Program-made: the position numbers and the translations under genes
Part shown: positions 9,064 through 19,507 of the stretch, in pieces
Layout: each line of letters opens with the position of its first letter
Numbering within the stretch: position 1 is the stretch's first letter
NCBI RefSeq assembly: GCF_030708455.1
Contig: NZ_JAUYWF010000015.1
Span: forward strand, 1-51,693
Direction of reading: 5' to 3'
From: Halomonas sp. SSL-5
Lineage (GTDB): Bacteria; Pseudomonadota; Gammaproteobacteria; Pseudomonadales; Halomonadaceae
Length of the DNA: 51,693 nucleotides
The notes under the pieces: generated by a model
What the model was told of the DNA's origin: nothing
Database searches by the model: none
What the model saw: the letters and a program-made list of their open reading frames with translations, nothing else

Positions 9064-9083
9064 GACCGAGCGCTTGCTCGGGG
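9064..9083. promoter_or_regulatory. short dyad, possible TetR-type operator or weak terminator
   Basis: CCGAGC at 9066-9071 and GCTCGG at 9076-9081 form a six-base dyad around GCTT, placed between the membrane protein stop and the thioesterase start. Dyads built on CGAGCG..GCTCG occur as operators of TetR-family regulators of fatty acid genes. There is no T-tract, so a terminator role is weaker. Assignment is inference. Confidence 0.3.
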
Positions 9084-9125
9084 CAAAGCTGTTCGTTCTG
9101 GAGACACCACAACAAGGATTCCCCC

Positions 9126-9533
9126 ATGTTCACCCGCACCATCGAGCCCGCCTTCTATGACACCGACGCCCTGGGCCATATCAACAACACCCGCCTGCCG
9201 GCCTGGTTCGAGCTGGCCCGCAACGACCTCTTCCGGCTCTTCACCCCGGACCTGGACCCCCGCAAGTGGCGGCTGATCATGGCCCGCATGGAGGTCGAGT
9301 ACCGGGCCGAGCTGCAGTACGGCAGCGATATCGAGGTCCGTACCTACGTCTCGCGGCTCGGCAACAGCTCCTTCACCGTCACCCAGGAGGCCTGGCAGAA
9401 CGGCCAGATGACCAACCTGGGCCGCACCGTCATGCTGCAGTTCGACCACGACGCCAAGCAGGCCATGCCCATCGAGGGCGAGCTGCGCGAGGCGCTGGAA
9501 GCCCACCTCCAGGAGGAGCCCACCGCCGCATGA
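9126..9533 (+). CDS. acyl-CoA thioesterase, 4HBT (YbgC-like) hotdog family
   Basis: A 135-residue single hotdog-domain protein. The signature DTDALGHINNTRLPAWFELA near residue 15 contains the catalytic Asp and the HINN loop of 4-hydroxybenzoyl-CoA thioesterase-like enzymes. It probably hydrolyses short acyl-CoA thioesters in the cytoplasm; the substrate is unknown. AAGGATT precedes the ATG. Its TGA overlaps the ATG of ybaK (ATGA at 9530-9533), so the two are translationally coupled. Confidence 0.85.
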   Translation: MFTRTIEPAFYDTDALGHINNTRLPAWFELARNDLFRLFTPDLDPRKWRLIMARMEVEYRAELQYGSDIEVRTYVSRLGNSSFTVTQEAWQNGQMTNLGRTVMLQFDHDAKQAMPIEGELREALEAHLQEEPTAA

Positions 9534-10009
9534 CACCCGCCGTGAAGCAGCTGGAGAAGGCCGGGGTCGACTTCGCCCTGGCCGAGTACGACCATGACCC
9601 GCGCAGCCCCGCCTACGGCGAGGAGGCCGCCCGGGCACTGGGGCTATCACCGGACGAGGTGTTCAAGACGCTGCTGGCCCGGCTCGACGACGGCCGCCTG
9701 GCGGTGGCCATCGTGCCGGTATCGCGCAAGCTCGATCTCAAGGCCCTGGCGCGTGCCGCCGGCGCCCGCAAGGCGCAGATGGCCGAGGCCGACGAGGCCC
9801 AGCGCGCCACCGGCTACGTGGTGGGAGGCATCAGCCCGCTGGGCCAGAAACGCCGCCTGGCCACCTTCCTCGACGCCGGCGCCGAGGCCCTGGCAGCGAT
9901 CCACGTCAGCGGCGGCCGCCGCGGGCTCGAGATCCGCCTGGCGCCTGCCGACCTGCTCCGGCTTACCGGCGGACGCCTGGCTACACTGTCCAGAGGCGCC
10001 GGGGACTAG
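9530..10009 (+). CDS. ybaK: YbaK/EbsC-type Cys-tRNA(Pro) deacylase
   Basis: A 159-residue trans-editing protein of the YbaK family, which hydrolyses mischarged Cys-tRNA(Pro). Supporting motifs are the conserved Lys in VFKTLLARL, the VSRKLDLKALA segment and GYVVGGISPLGQKRRLATFL. The start is set by the ATGA overlap with the thioesterase gene. The last residues (LSRGAGD) and the TAG stop are encoded by the beginning of a dispersed repeat element that recurs in this window, so the normal C-terminus may have been replaced. Confidence 0.88.
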   Translation: MTPAVKQLEKAGVDFALAEYDHDPRSPAYGEEAARALGLSPDEVFKTLLARLDDGRLAVAIVPVSRKLDLKALARAAGARKAQMAEADEAQRATGYVVGGISPLGQKRRLATFLDAGAEALAAIHVSGGRRGLEIRLAPADLLRLTGGRLATLSRGAGD

Positions 10010-10043
10010 TCATAGAGCGGGTCCGCCAACTGAGATAACCCTG
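9992..10043 (+). repeat. dispersed element, copy A (short form)
   Basis: Starts with AGAGGCGCCGGGGAC inside ybaK and ends with CTGAGATAACCCTG. The left end matches copies B and E, and the right end (AGAGCGG...GATAACCC) resembles the reverse-oriented right end of copy D. The stem-loop interior of the long copies is missing. It supplies the ybaK stop codon. Confidence 0.6.
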
Positions 10044-10057
10044 CACAGGAGCCCACC

Positions 10058-10375
10058 ATGGCCATCCGCTACACCCTCTGGCTGGACCCGGAGGACACCG
10101 AGCGCCACCGCGCCATGGAGGCGCAGCTGCTGCGCTACTTCATCGAGCGCTTCGCCGACTACCCCCATATCCGCTTGTTCGGCGCCGACCCCTACGATTA
10201 TGATGCGCCGTTCAATCGACTCCATGACGTGCTGATGGCGCGGGCCGCGGAATACTGCGAGCGGGAGTGGTCCTACGTGCCCACCCCCGATCAGCTCAAT
10301 CGTGCCTTCTTCCTGGCCGTAGGCGAGTCCAACAAGTTTCTACGGGGCCCCGACGATGGTGATCCAGACCGATAA
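10058..10375 (+). CDS. hypothetical protein, 105 aa
   Basis: A 105-residue acidic soluble protein starting MAIRYTLWLDPEDTERHRAM, rich in aromatic residues (FADYPHIRLFGADPYDYDAP). AGGAG lies about eight bases before the ATG. It overlaps the following DUF501 gene by 20 bases, so the pair is probably one transcription unit. I do not recognise the family and see no catalytic motif. Confidence 0.7.
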   Translation: MAIRYTLWLDPEDTERHRAMEAQLLRYFIERFADYPHIRLFGADPYDYDAPFNRLHDVLMARAAEYCEREWSYVPTPDQLNRAFFLAVGESNKFLRGPDDGDPDR

Positions 10376-10877
10376 CCCGCCCGATCCTCGCCAGCTGGCG
10401 ATCATCACCGAGCAGCTCGGCCGCGCCCCCCGCGGCATCGAGGCCGTGTCCGCCACCGATGGCGAGGGCACCCCGCTGGTGCTGCGCATGGCGCCCATCG
10501 TCGACGGCAAGCCCTTCCCGACCCTCTACTGGCTGAGCTCCGAGCTGCTCAAGGTGGTGATCTCGCGCATCGAGGCCGACGGCGCCATCAAGCGGCTCGA
10601 GGCCCGCCTGCAGGAGGAGCCCGAGCTGCTCGCCGCCTACCATGAAAGCCATCGCGACTATGTCGCCGCGCGCTGGGGACACATGAGCGAGACACAAAAG
10701 GCTGAGGTAATCCGGCTCGGCTATGATGGCGTGCTCACGGAGCGCGGTATCGGCGGCATCGCCAACTGGGACCAGGTGCGCTGCCTGCACACCCAGTATG
10801 CCCACCACCTGTGTGGCGACAACGTCATCGGCCGCTGGATGGACACCGAGTACGGCGTGGCCGACTGCCTGCCCTGA
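10356..10877 (+). CDS. DUF501 family protein
   Basis: A 173-residue protein matching the DUF501 pattern: an N-terminal LGR-like segment, a central WLSSELLKVVISRIEADGAI stretch, and the C-terminal CLHTQYAHHL followed by Gly-Asp-Asn-Val-Ile-Gly. Conserved Cys and His residues near the C-terminus could bind a metal, but the function is unknown. The gene overlaps the previous one by 20 bases. No strong Shine-Dalgarno is seen, in keeping with translational coupling. Confidence 0.78.
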   Translation: MVIQTDNPPDPRQLAIITEQLGRAPRGIEAVSATDGEGTPLVLRMAPIVDGKPFPTLYWLSSELLKVVISRIEADGAIKRLEARLQEEPELLAAYHESHRDYVAARWGHMSETQKAEVIRLGYDGVLTERGIGGIANWDQVRCLHTQYAHHLCGDNVIGRWMDTEYGVADCLP

Positions 10878-10940
10878 AGCACCCAGCGCACTCCTTACCC
10901 TCTACCCCCTGACCATAAGATGCTCAACAAGGAGCCCTCG

Positions 10941-11063
10941 ATGTACGTCGATACCCATGTCATTGCCAGCCTCGCCCTGATCGTCAGCATGCTTGGCATC
11001 TCCGTGGTCGGCGTCAAGCTGCTGCGCGAGGCCATCAAGCGCGACGCCGACGCCGCCCGCTGA
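10941..11063 (+). CDS. small single-pass membrane protein, 40 aa
   Basis: Short ORF found by direct reading. It begins MYVDTHVIASLALIVSMLGI, continues through a hydrophobic stretch of about 20 residues (VIASLALIVSMLGISVVGV) and ends with a basic tail (KLLREAIKRDADAAR). AAGGAG sits about six bases before the ATG at 10941; an in-frame ATG at 10920 lacks such a site. A strong hairpin terminator follows 17 bases after the stop, which supports a discrete gene. Function unknown; small helical membrane peptides often modulate larger membrane proteins. Confidence 0.65.
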   Translation: MYVDTHVIASLALIVSMLGISVVGVKLLREAIKRDADAAR

Positions 11064-11080
11064 AACAGGGCCACGCGGTA

Positions 11081-11108
11081 ACGAGGGGCGCCTGATGGCG
11101 CCCCTCGT
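11081..11108 (+). terminator. hairpin terminator after the 40-aa membrane protein
   Basis: A perfect 12-base stem, ACGAGGGGCGCC at 11081-11092 with its complement at 11097-11108 around a TGAT loop. The T-tract after it is weak (CGTTGTGGTT). Confidence 0.75.
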
Positions 11109-11177
11109 CGTTGTGGTTCACGGTTGCGGCGATACGCCAGGCGCGCCAGGATGACCGTTCTTGCCAAGGAGAAGAGC

Positions 11178-11726
11178 ATGTCAAGATTCTGCGTCTTTCT
11201 GGGCTCACGGGAAGGCCGTGACCCGCAGTACCTGGCCGACGCCCGCCGGCTGGGCGAGGCGCTGGCGCGCCGCGGCCACAGCCTGGTCTATGGCGGCGCC
11301 CGTATCGGAATGATGGGGGCCCTGGCCGATGCCACCCTGGATGCCGGCGGCGAGGTCATCGGGGTGATGCCCGACCATCTGGTGGAGCGTGAACAGGCCC
11401 ACCGCGGCCTGACCCGGCTGATCCACGTGCACAACATGCACGAGCGCAAGGCCAGCATGGCGGCCCATGCCGACGCCTTCATCATGCTGCCAGGGGGCAT
11501 CGGCACCCTGGAGGAGTTCTTCGAAGCCTGGACCTGGCACTATCTCGGGCTCCACGACAAGCCCATCGGCGTGCTCGACAGCGAAGGCTTCTACGCGCCA
11601 CTGCTGGCCTTCCTCGACAACACCGTGGAACAGGGCTTCCTCAACGCCCGCACCCGCGCCGAGCTGTTCGACGCCAGCGAGCCCCTCGACCTGCTGGATA
11701 TGCTGGAAGCCCGGCTGGCTCGCTGA
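11178..11726 (+). CDS. LOG-family nucleotide 5'-monophosphate phosphoribohydrolase
   Basis: A 182-residue Rossmann-like protein of the LONELY GUY family, often misnamed lysine decarboxylase. Diagnostic motifs are VYGGARIGMMGALAD, the Arg motif MHERKASM and PGGIGTLEEFFE (PGGxGTxxE), which forms the nucleotide-binding active site. The family cleaves N-glycosidic bonds of nucleoside monophosphates; the bacterial substrate is uncertain. The ATG at 11178 is six bases after AAGGAG and is preferred to an upstream in-frame ATG at 11124. Confidence 0.88.
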   Translation: MSRFCVFLGSREGRDPQYLADARRLGEALARRGHSLVYGGARIGMMGALADATLDAGGEVIGVMPDHLVEREQAHRGLTRLIHVHNMHERKASMAAHADAFIMLPGGIGTLEEFFEAWTWHYLGLHDKPIGVLDSEGFYAPLLAFLDNTVEQGFLNARTRAELFDASEPLDLLDMLEARLAR

Positions 11727-11727
11727 A

Positions 11728-12228
11728 TCAGGCCTCGCCGGCCAGCTCGCGGGTGCGCTGGTAGGTAAGCTGCAGCAGCCGGGCATCCTCCCCGGCGCGA
11801 TGCCGGTGGATGCCCAGCTCCTCGATCAGCGCCTCCTTGGTAGGCTTCCACAGCGCCAGCTGCTCCTCGCCGAGCAGCTTGCGCAGCGCTTCCAGGCGGA
11901 ATGCCGGCAACATGCCGGCATGATGGAACAGCAGCGACAGCCAGGTGTTGTCGTAGCCCCAGCTGTCGCTGTAGCAGATCTTCAGCTCGCCGAGTTCGTC
12001 ATTGAGCCACTGTGCCACCTGGCGCACCGGATGCCCTTCGCGCTGCAGGCGGGCTCGGCTGATGCCATGGAGCAGCTCGGCCTTGGGATCCCAATGGGTC
12101 CACTCGGCCAGGGGCTGGATAAGGAAGGCGCAGCTGCTGCCATCGGGTCGGGCCAGCCCCACCTCGATGGGGTAGCTGCCGCGCCCGAATCCGGACGCCT
12201 CGATATCGAGCAGGGTCGGTAGCGTCAC
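11728..12228 (-). CDS. DEDDh 3'-5' exonuclease-like protein
   Basis: A 166-residue RNase H-fold protein. Exo I reads LLDIEASGFG (Asp and Glu), Exo II contains the Asp of GYDNTWLSLLF, and Exo III reads HRAGEDARLL (His and Asp five residues apart), so all four DEDDh residues are present. It probably degrades RNA or DNA from the 3' end with two metal ions. A GTG at 12228 preceded by GAGGA is chosen as start because a longer frame to 12360 would overlap the Sel1 gene. Its stop is one base from the end of the convergent LOG gene. Confidence 0.75.
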   Translation of the reverse strand: MTLPTLLDIEASGFGRGSYPIEVGLARPDGSSCAFLIQPLAEWTHWDPKAELLHGISRARLQREGHPVRQVAQWLNDELGELKICYSDSWGYDNTWLSLLFHHAGMLPAFRLEALRKLLGEEQLALWKPTKEALIEELGIHRHRAGEDARLLQLTYQRTRELAGEA

Positions 12229-12290
12229 GGCGGGCAGGGTCCTCAGGCAGCCACGGAAGGAAGAGCGCCGTCGGACCGGCGCCTCGCAGG

Positions 12291-12806
12291 CTAGTGTCGC
12301 GTCTCGTCTTCCACGCTGTCCAGCGCCTCGCCGAATCCGGCGGCGCGGTCGGCCAGGCACTGCCAGTGGGCGGCACGTTCGGCGTCCACCGCGAGGCCCA
12401 ACTGGCCCTCGCGGTAGGCCCGCGCCAGGCGCTGGGCGGCCAGCGGATGGCCCGCCTCGCCGGCGCGGGCGTACCAGGTCACGGCATGGTCGTCACGGCG
12501 CGGATAGAGGGCGCAGCCATTCTCGTAGATCTGCCCCGCCTGGTACTGGGCACGGGAGTCGCCGGCGTGGGCGGCCTCGAGCACATAGCGGGCACCGCGG
12601 GCCTTGTCCTGGGGCGACATACCACGGTGGAACAGCATATGCCCATAGGTGGAGAGCGCCGCCGGATGGCCGGCGTCGGCACAGCGCTGGAAGAGGTGCA
12701 TGGTCAGGCGCTGGGTGCGCGGCGAGCGCGGCAGCCAGCGAGTATGGAAGAGCTGCTCCGCCAGGCGGTACTCGAGCCGGGTGAAAAGTGATGATGCCTG
12801 TGTCAT
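12291..12806 (-). CDS. Sel1-like repeat protein
   Basis: A 171-residue helical-repeat protein. Sel1/TPR-like units occur at about residues 40-145, with the characteristic AGHPAALSTYGHMLF, AGDSRAQYQAGQIYENG and AGHPLAAQRLARAYREG. Such repeats mediate protein-protein contacts. No signal peptide is seen from the chosen ATG at 12806, which starts MTQASSLFTRLEYRLAEQLF. It lies upstream of, and in the same direction as, the exonuclease gene with a 62-base gap. The partner is unknown. Confidence 0.78.
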   Translation of the reverse strand: MTQASSLFTRLEYRLAEQLFHTRWLPRSPRTQRLTMHLFQRCADAGHPAALSTYGHMLFHRGMSPQDKARGARYVLEAAHAGDSRAQYQAGQIYENGCALYPRRDDHAVTWYARAGEAGHPLAAQRLARAYREGQLGLAVDAERAAHWQCLADRAAGFGEALDSVEDETRH

Positions 12807-13014
12807 GGCCTTCCACCGAATCCTGTATCGCGAGAAAAAGACACCCGGCACCACCCTGTGCGCGGCGTCTGACATCTGGCCCACCCCGGTCCCCGGGGCA
12901 TAACGGGCGGCCAGCATACGCCCGCCCCCGCGGCGACTCAACCCCCGGCATTTGCCGCCCCGGTGGCGCCTGGCTACCATGCCGACTCCATTCCAGAACC
13001 GCGAGGACACCAGG

Positions 13015-14046
13015 ATGCAGACGCGACCGCTGGGCGATACCGGCATCGAGGTCAGCCGCCTCTGCCTGGGCACCATGACCTTCGGCGAACAGAACAGCGA
13101 GACCGAGGCCCACGCGCAGCTCGACCGTGCGGTGGCCTTCGGCATCAATTTCATCGACACCGCCGAGATGTACCCGGTGCCGCCCAAGGCGGAGACCCAG
13201 GGCCGCACCGAGGCCTACATCGGCAACTGGCTCAAGCGTCGCGGCAGCCGCGACGACGTGATCATCGCCACCAAGGCCGCGGGCCCCGGCCTCGAGCATA
13301 TCCGTGGCGGCCCGCGGCTGACCCGCGAGCATCTCCACCAGGCCATCGACGACAGCCTGGCGCGCCTGCAGACCGACTACGTCGACCTCTACCAGCTGCA
13401 CTGGCCGGAGCGGAAGGCCAACTTCTTCGGCAAGCTCGGTTACGTTCCCGACGATGAGGAGGACGCCACCCCGCTCGAGGAGACCCTGGCCGCCCTGAAG
13501 GAGCTGGTGGACGCGGGCAAGGTACGCGCCATCGGGCTGTCCAACGACACCCCCTGGGGCGTGATGCGTGCCCTTCACTTGGCCGAGTCCCAGGGCCTGC
13601 CGCGGGTCGCCTCGGTGCAGAACCCCTACAACCTGCTCAACCGCAGCTTCGAGGTGGGCCTGGCCGAGATCGCCCACCGCGAGCGGGTGGGGCTGCTGGC
13701 CTACTCGCCGCTGGCCTTCGGCACGCTCTCCGGCAAGTACCTGGATGGCGCCCGCCCCGAGGGGGCCCGGCTGACCCTGTTCGAGCGCTTCCAGCGCTAC
13801 ACCAATCCCCAGGCCCAGGCCGCCACCGCCGAGTACGTGGGGATCGCCCGGGAGGCCGGCCTCGACCCGGCACAGATGGCGCTGGCCTTCGTCAACTCGC
13901 GCCCCTTCCTGACCAGTAACATCATCGGCGCCACCTCCATGGCTCAACTGGAGAGCAACCTGGCCAGCGAGTCCCTGCGCCTCGACGGCGAGGTGCTCGA
14001 GGCCATCGAGGACGTGCATCGCCGCTACGCTAACCCGGCTCCCTGA
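13015..14046 (+). CDS. tas: Tas-type NADP(H)-dependent aldo-keto reductase
   Basis: A 343-residue TIM-barrel oxidoreductase very close in length and motifs to E. coli Tas. It starts MQTRPLGDTGIEVSRLCLGT, and the sequence DTAEMYPVPPKAETQGRTEA carries the catalytic Asp and Tyr of aldo-keto reductases. The substrate-strand His lies in YQLHWPERK. The C-terminal NADP-binding part has IIGATSMAQLESNL. The ATG at 13015 follows a weak AGGA; earlier in-frame starts would add unrelated residues. The physiological substrate is unknown. Confidence 0.88.
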   Translation: MQTRPLGDTGIEVSRLCLGTMTFGEQNSETEAHAQLDRAVAFGINFIDTAEMYPVPPKAETQGRTEAYIGNWLKRRGSRDDVIIATKAAGPGLEHIRGGPRLTREHLHQAIDDSLARLQTDYVDLYQLHWPERKANFFGKLGYVPDDEEDATPLEETLAALKELVDAGKVRAIGLSNDTPWGVMRALHLAESQGLPRVASVQNPYNLLNRSFEVGLAEIAHRERVGLLAYSPLAFGTLSGKYLDGARPEGARLTLFERFQRYTNPQAQAATAEYVGIAREAGLDPAQMALAFVNSRPFLTSNIIGATSMAQLESNLASESLRLDGEVLEAIEDVHRRYANPAP

Positions 14047-14054
14047 GGCGGCCT

Positions 14055-14094
14055 CCCGCCCGGCGGCTATCACCGCGATAGCCCCTCGGGCGGG
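14055..14094 (+). terminator. GC-rich hairpin between tas and yaaA
   Basis: CCCGCCCGGCGGCTATC at 14055-14071 pairs almost completely with GATAGCCCCTCGGGCGGG from 14077, with a short ACCGC loop. There is no clear T-tract, so it may be a bidirectional or rho-assisted terminator. Confidence 0.55.
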
Positions 14095-14101
14095 GCGCCC
14101 T

Positions 14102-14110
14102 TGGTATACT
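14102..14110 (+). promoter_or_regulatory. extended -10 promoter element of yaaA
   Basis: TGGTATACT matches an extended -10 (TGnTATACT) and lies 32 bases before the yaaA ATG. No good -35 is visible because the region upstream is the hairpin. In E. coli yaaA belongs to the OxyR regulon; no OxyR site could be recognised here. Confidence 0.4.
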
Positions 14111-14142
14111 CGACGCGACCCCACCGGATTCAGGAGCGCCCC

Positions 14143-14922
14143 ATGCTGAGCGTGATCTCGCCCGCCAAGACGCTGGACTTCGAGACCCCGGCCACCACGG
14201 CCCGCCATACCCAGCCGGACTTCCTCGACCAGAGCCACGAGCTGATCGAGATCCTGCGCGACTACTCGCCCCAGCGTCTCAGCGAGCTGATGGGCATCAG
14301 CGACAAGCTCGCCGCCCTCAACGCCGCCCGCTACGGCGAGTGGCACACGCCCTTCACCCCGCAGAACGCCAAGCCGGCCGCCCAGGCCTTCCAGGGCGAC
14401 GTCTACGTGGGTCTCGAGGCCGCCACCTTCGACGACGGCGACAACGCCTTCGCCCAGGAACACCTGCGCATCCTCTCCGGCCTCTACGGCCTGCTGCGCC
14501 CGCTGGACCTGATCCAGCCCTACCGCCTGGAGATGGGCACCCGGCTCGAGAACCCGGCGGGCAAGGACCTCTACGCCTTCTGGCGAGCGACCCTCACCGC
14601 CGAACTCGACCGCGCCGTGGCGGACAGCGGCAGCCCGGTGCTGGTCAACCTCGCCTCCAACGAGTACTTCAAGGCGATCGACACCAAAAAACTCGAGGCG
14701 CGGGTGATCACCCCGGTGTTCAAGGACGAGAAGAACGGCAAGCTCAAGATCATCAGCTTCTACGCCAAGAAGGCCCGCGGCCTGATGGCGGCGTGGATGA
14801 TCCGCCAGCGCCTCGACGACCCGGAGGGCCTCAAGGAGTTCGACGTGGCCGGCTACACCTACAACGCCGCCATGAGCGAGGGCGACACCCTGGTGTTTAC
14901 CCGCCCCGAAGGCGCCGCCTAA
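14143..14922 (+). CDS. yaaA: YaaA peroxide-stress DNA-binding protein
   Basis: A 259-residue protein of the YaaA/UPF0246 family, which limits intracellular iron and oxidative DNA damage under peroxide stress. It begins [16 protein letters not shown], the family signature. [20 protein letters not shown] and [14 protein letters not shown] are also typical. Length equals the E. coli protein (258). CAGGAG precedes the ATG at 14143; the in-frame ATG at 14101 lies within the promoter. The gene stands alone behind a hairpin and its own -10 element. Confidence 0.93.
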   Translation: MLSVISPAKTLDFETPATTARHTQPDFLDQSHELIEILRDYSPQRLSELMGISDKLAALNAARYGEWHTPFTPQNAKPAAQAFQGDVYVGLEAATFDDGDNAFAQEHLRILSGLYGLLRPLDLIQPYRLEMGTRLENPAGKDLYAFWRATLTAELDRAVADSGSPVLVNLASNEYFKAIDTKKLEARVITPVFKDEKNGKLKIISFYAKKARGLMAAWMIRQRLDDPEGLKEFDVAGYTYNAAMSEGDTLVFTRPEGAA

Positions 14923-14990
14923 GCCGGCAGGGGAGCCCCGTTCGTCGTTGCTTCCCTCCATCGCCGATAAATCGGGCTCCCACGCTACCG

Positions 14991-15033
14991 GTGGGAGCGC
15001 AGATCCTGCGCGAATGGAGGCCGAAGGCCTCCC
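14991..15033 (+). repeat. REP-like element, single copy
   Basis: GTGGGAGCGCAGATCCTGCG followed by CGAATGGAGGCCGAAGGCCT. It has two nested hairpins (GCGCAG..CTGCGC and AGGCC..GGCCT) and matches the inverted pair at 39615-39735. The first eight bases also form a hairpin with GCTCCCAC at 14976-14983, which may act as a terminator for yaaA. Confidence 0.65.
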
Positions 15034-15045
15034 AAGGCATCGCGG

Positions 15046-15621
15046 CTAGGCAAACACCAGCGGCCGCGAGGCGCGTGCCTTGAGGAAGCGGCGGTGGGCC
15101 TGCTTGAAGCGCTCGTCGTCGCAGCGGTGCAGCCACTCGTAGGCCACCATGTCGGCGCTGACCGCCACCGCCCCGGCCTGCACCATGCGCTCCCTGGCCA
15201 GGCGCGCCTCGCCGGCACGGCGGCTGGCGCAGGCCTCGGTCAGCCAGTAGACCTCATAACCCGCCGCCAGCAGCCCGAGCCCGGTCTGCATCACGCAGAT
15301 ATGCGCCTCGCTGCCGCACAGCACCACCTGGCGCTTGCCGCTCTCCGCCAGGGCCGCGACAAACTCCGGGTTGCCACAGGCATCGAAGGTCTGCTTCTGC
15401 CACAGCCGGTGCCCCGGCAGTGCCTCGAGTAGCCGCGGCTCGCTCCCCCCCAGCCCTTCGGGGTACTGCTCGGTGACCCACACCGGTACCTCGAGGGACT
15501 CGGCCAGGCCGCCCAACCAGGCCGCCTCGTTCACCGCCTGGTCGCCGTGCTCGATCACCGGCAGCAGGCCCGCCTGCAGGTCGACGACCAGCAGCAGGCT
15601 CTCTTCTCGTGTCAGGCGCAT
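15046..15621 (-). CDS. isochorismatase-family cysteine hydrolase
   Basis: A 191-residue alpha/beta hydrolase of the isochorismatase/nicotinamidase superfamily, nearest in layout to the YcaC-type group. The catalytic triad can be placed: Asp in LLVVDLQAGLL (about residue 14), Lys in LWQKQTFDA (about 75), and Cys in GSEAHICVMQTG (about 108). The substrate is unknown. GGGGAG lies about eight bases before the ATG. It is convergent with yaaA, with a REP-like element between them. Confidence 0.85.
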   Translation of the reverse strand: MRLTREESLLLVVDLQAGLLPVIEHGDQAVNEAAWLGGLAESLEVPVWVTEQYPEGLGGSEPRLLEALPGHRLWQKQTFDACGNPEFVAALAESGKRQVVLCGSEAHICVMQTGLGLLAAGYEVYWLTEACASRRAGEARLARERMVQAGAVAVSADMVAYEWLHRCDDERFKQAHRRFLKARASRPLVFA

Positions 15622-15727
15622 GGCGCTCGCTCCCCTATTGTGCGTTTATCATGGAAGCCCCAAGAATAGCCGCTAGAATGGTCTGACTCGACTCTTCATC
15701 CCTCCCCTCACAGCTGACGACACGCCC

Positions 15728-16570
15728 ATGACCTCACGATTCACCCATACCTCCCTGCTGCGCCACCTGCTGATCATGCTGGTGGCCGGCCTCTTCACCC
15801 TGGGCCCGGCCCTGCAGGACGCCGAGGCCCGCCGCCTGGGTGGCGGCAAGAGCTTCGGCACCCAGTCACGCAGCGTGCAGCAGCAGCCGGCCGCCACTCA
15901 GGGCCAGGCCACCGGCACCCGCGCCACCCAGGGCCGCGCCGGCTCGCGCATGCCCGGCATGCTGGGCGGCCTGCTCGCCGGCGGCCTGCTTGCCGCGCTG
16001 TTCTTCGGCGGCGCCTTCGATGAACTGAGGCTGATGGATATCCTGCTGGTGGCCGGCATCGCCTTCCTGCTGTTCCGCCTGCTGGCGCGCCGGCGGCCAG
16101 CCGTGGCGGGTGGCCCATCGCCGAGCGCCGAGGAGACGAGCGGCGCCACCACGGCCCAGCCCTTCCAGGCCAGCGGCGCCCCGGTCGGTGGCGCCTTCGC
16201 CGGCGAGCCCGAGTGGTTCGACCGCGAGCGCTTCCTGGGCGGCGCCAAGGAGCACTTCATGACCCTGCAGCGGGCCTGGGACAACAATGACTTCGCCGGC
16301 ATCCAGGAGTATGTCACCCCGGAGCTCTACAACCTGCTACGCGAGGAGCGCGCCAGCCAGCCGGCCAATAACCGCACCGAAGTGGTGCGCCTGTTCGCCG
16401 AACTGGGGATGGTGCAGGAGGTGGGCCAGCAGGCCGAGGCCACGGTGATCTTCCACGGCATCCTCGACGAGAACGGCGAACACAACGAGTTCAACGAGAC
16501 CTGGCACCTGATGCGCGAGCTGCGCGATGGCGCCCCCTGGTACGTACAGGGCATCGAACAGAACGGCTAG
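15728..16570 (+). CDS. Tim44-like domain membrane protein
   Basis: A 280-residue protein with an N-terminal membrane segment or signal (LLRHLLIMLVAGLFTLGPAL), a low-complexity RRLGGGKSFGTQS and Gln-rich linker, a Gly/Leu-rich membrane segment near residues 80-115, and a C-terminal Tim44-like domain (about 155-280) with FDRERFLGGAKEHFMTLQRA. Bacterial members are anchored in the inner membrane, and their role is poorly known. A hairpin follows the stop. The gene appears to be single. Confidence 0.85.
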   Translation: MTSRFTHTSLLRHLLIMLVAGLFTLGPALQDAEARRLGGGKSFGTQSRSVQQQPAATQGQATGTRATQGRAGSRMPGMLGGLLAGGLLAALFFGGAFDELRLMDILLVAGIAFLLFRLLARRRPAVAGGPSPSAEETSGATTAQPFQASGAPVGGAFAGEPEWFDRERFLGGAKEHFMTLQRAWDNNDFAGIQEYVTPELYNLLREERASQPANNRTEVVRLFAELGMVQEVGQQAEATVIFHGILDENGEHNEFNETWHLMRELRDGAPWYVQGIEQNG

Positions 16571-16575
16571 CAACA

Positions 16576-16596
16576 GGCCGCCCAACCCGGGCGGCC
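16576..16596 (+). terminator. hairpin after the Tim44-like gene
   Basis: GGCCGCCC at 16576-16583 pairs with GGGCGGCC at 16589-16596 around AACCC, five bases after the stop codon. There is no T-tract. Confidence 0.45.
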
Positions 16597-16598
16597 GC

Positions 16599-16628
16599 AT
16601 GACGCCGCGGCTGGCCGGGTGCTATGAT
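16599..16628 (+). promoter_or_regulatory. promoter candidate for the fabY-coaD group
   Basis: ATGACG at 16599-16604 and TATGAT at 16623-16628 are 18 bases apart. TG at 16620-16621 gives an extended -10. It would place the transcription start about 45 bases before the ketosynthase start. Confidence 0.4.
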
Positions 16629-16680
16629 CCACGATCAATAGCGTACTCGTAGACACCAACAGCACAACGAGGAATCCGGC

Positions 16681-19073
<2,393 letters not shown>

Positions 19074-19133
19074 CCACAAGGCTCGGGATTGCACCGAGCA
19101 GATCCCGACGGCCGCGGCCAGCGACTTCCGTGA

Positions 19134-19391
<258 letters not shown>

Positions 19392-19424
19392 CGCTGCCGG
19401 CGCATAGACGACCCGCCCTCCGAC

Positions 19425-19467
19425 ACGCCGACGCCCCGCTCCTGCGAGCGGGGCGTCGGCGTTTCTT
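19425..19467 (+). terminator. strong rho-independent terminator of the coaD-fdx group
   Basis: A perfect 16-base stem, ACGCCGACGCCCCGCT at 19425-19440 with its complement at 19447-19462, a six-base loop CCTGCG and the tail TTCTT. It could also serve the convergent gene at 19508. Confidence 0.88.
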
Positions 19468-19507
19468 GATATCGCGGCAACGGCGACAAGGCCTTGCGCC
19501 TGGCGGC

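Noticed and set aside
14102..14142. Start of yaaA at ATG 14101
   Set aside because: The 14143 ATG has the ribosome site and the family N-terminus; the earlier ATG lies in the promoter region.
12493..14961. An 822-codon reverse-strand frame across tas and yaaA
   Set aside because: It is antisense to two well-recognised genes and shows no domain; high-GC codon bias keeps stops rare in that frame.
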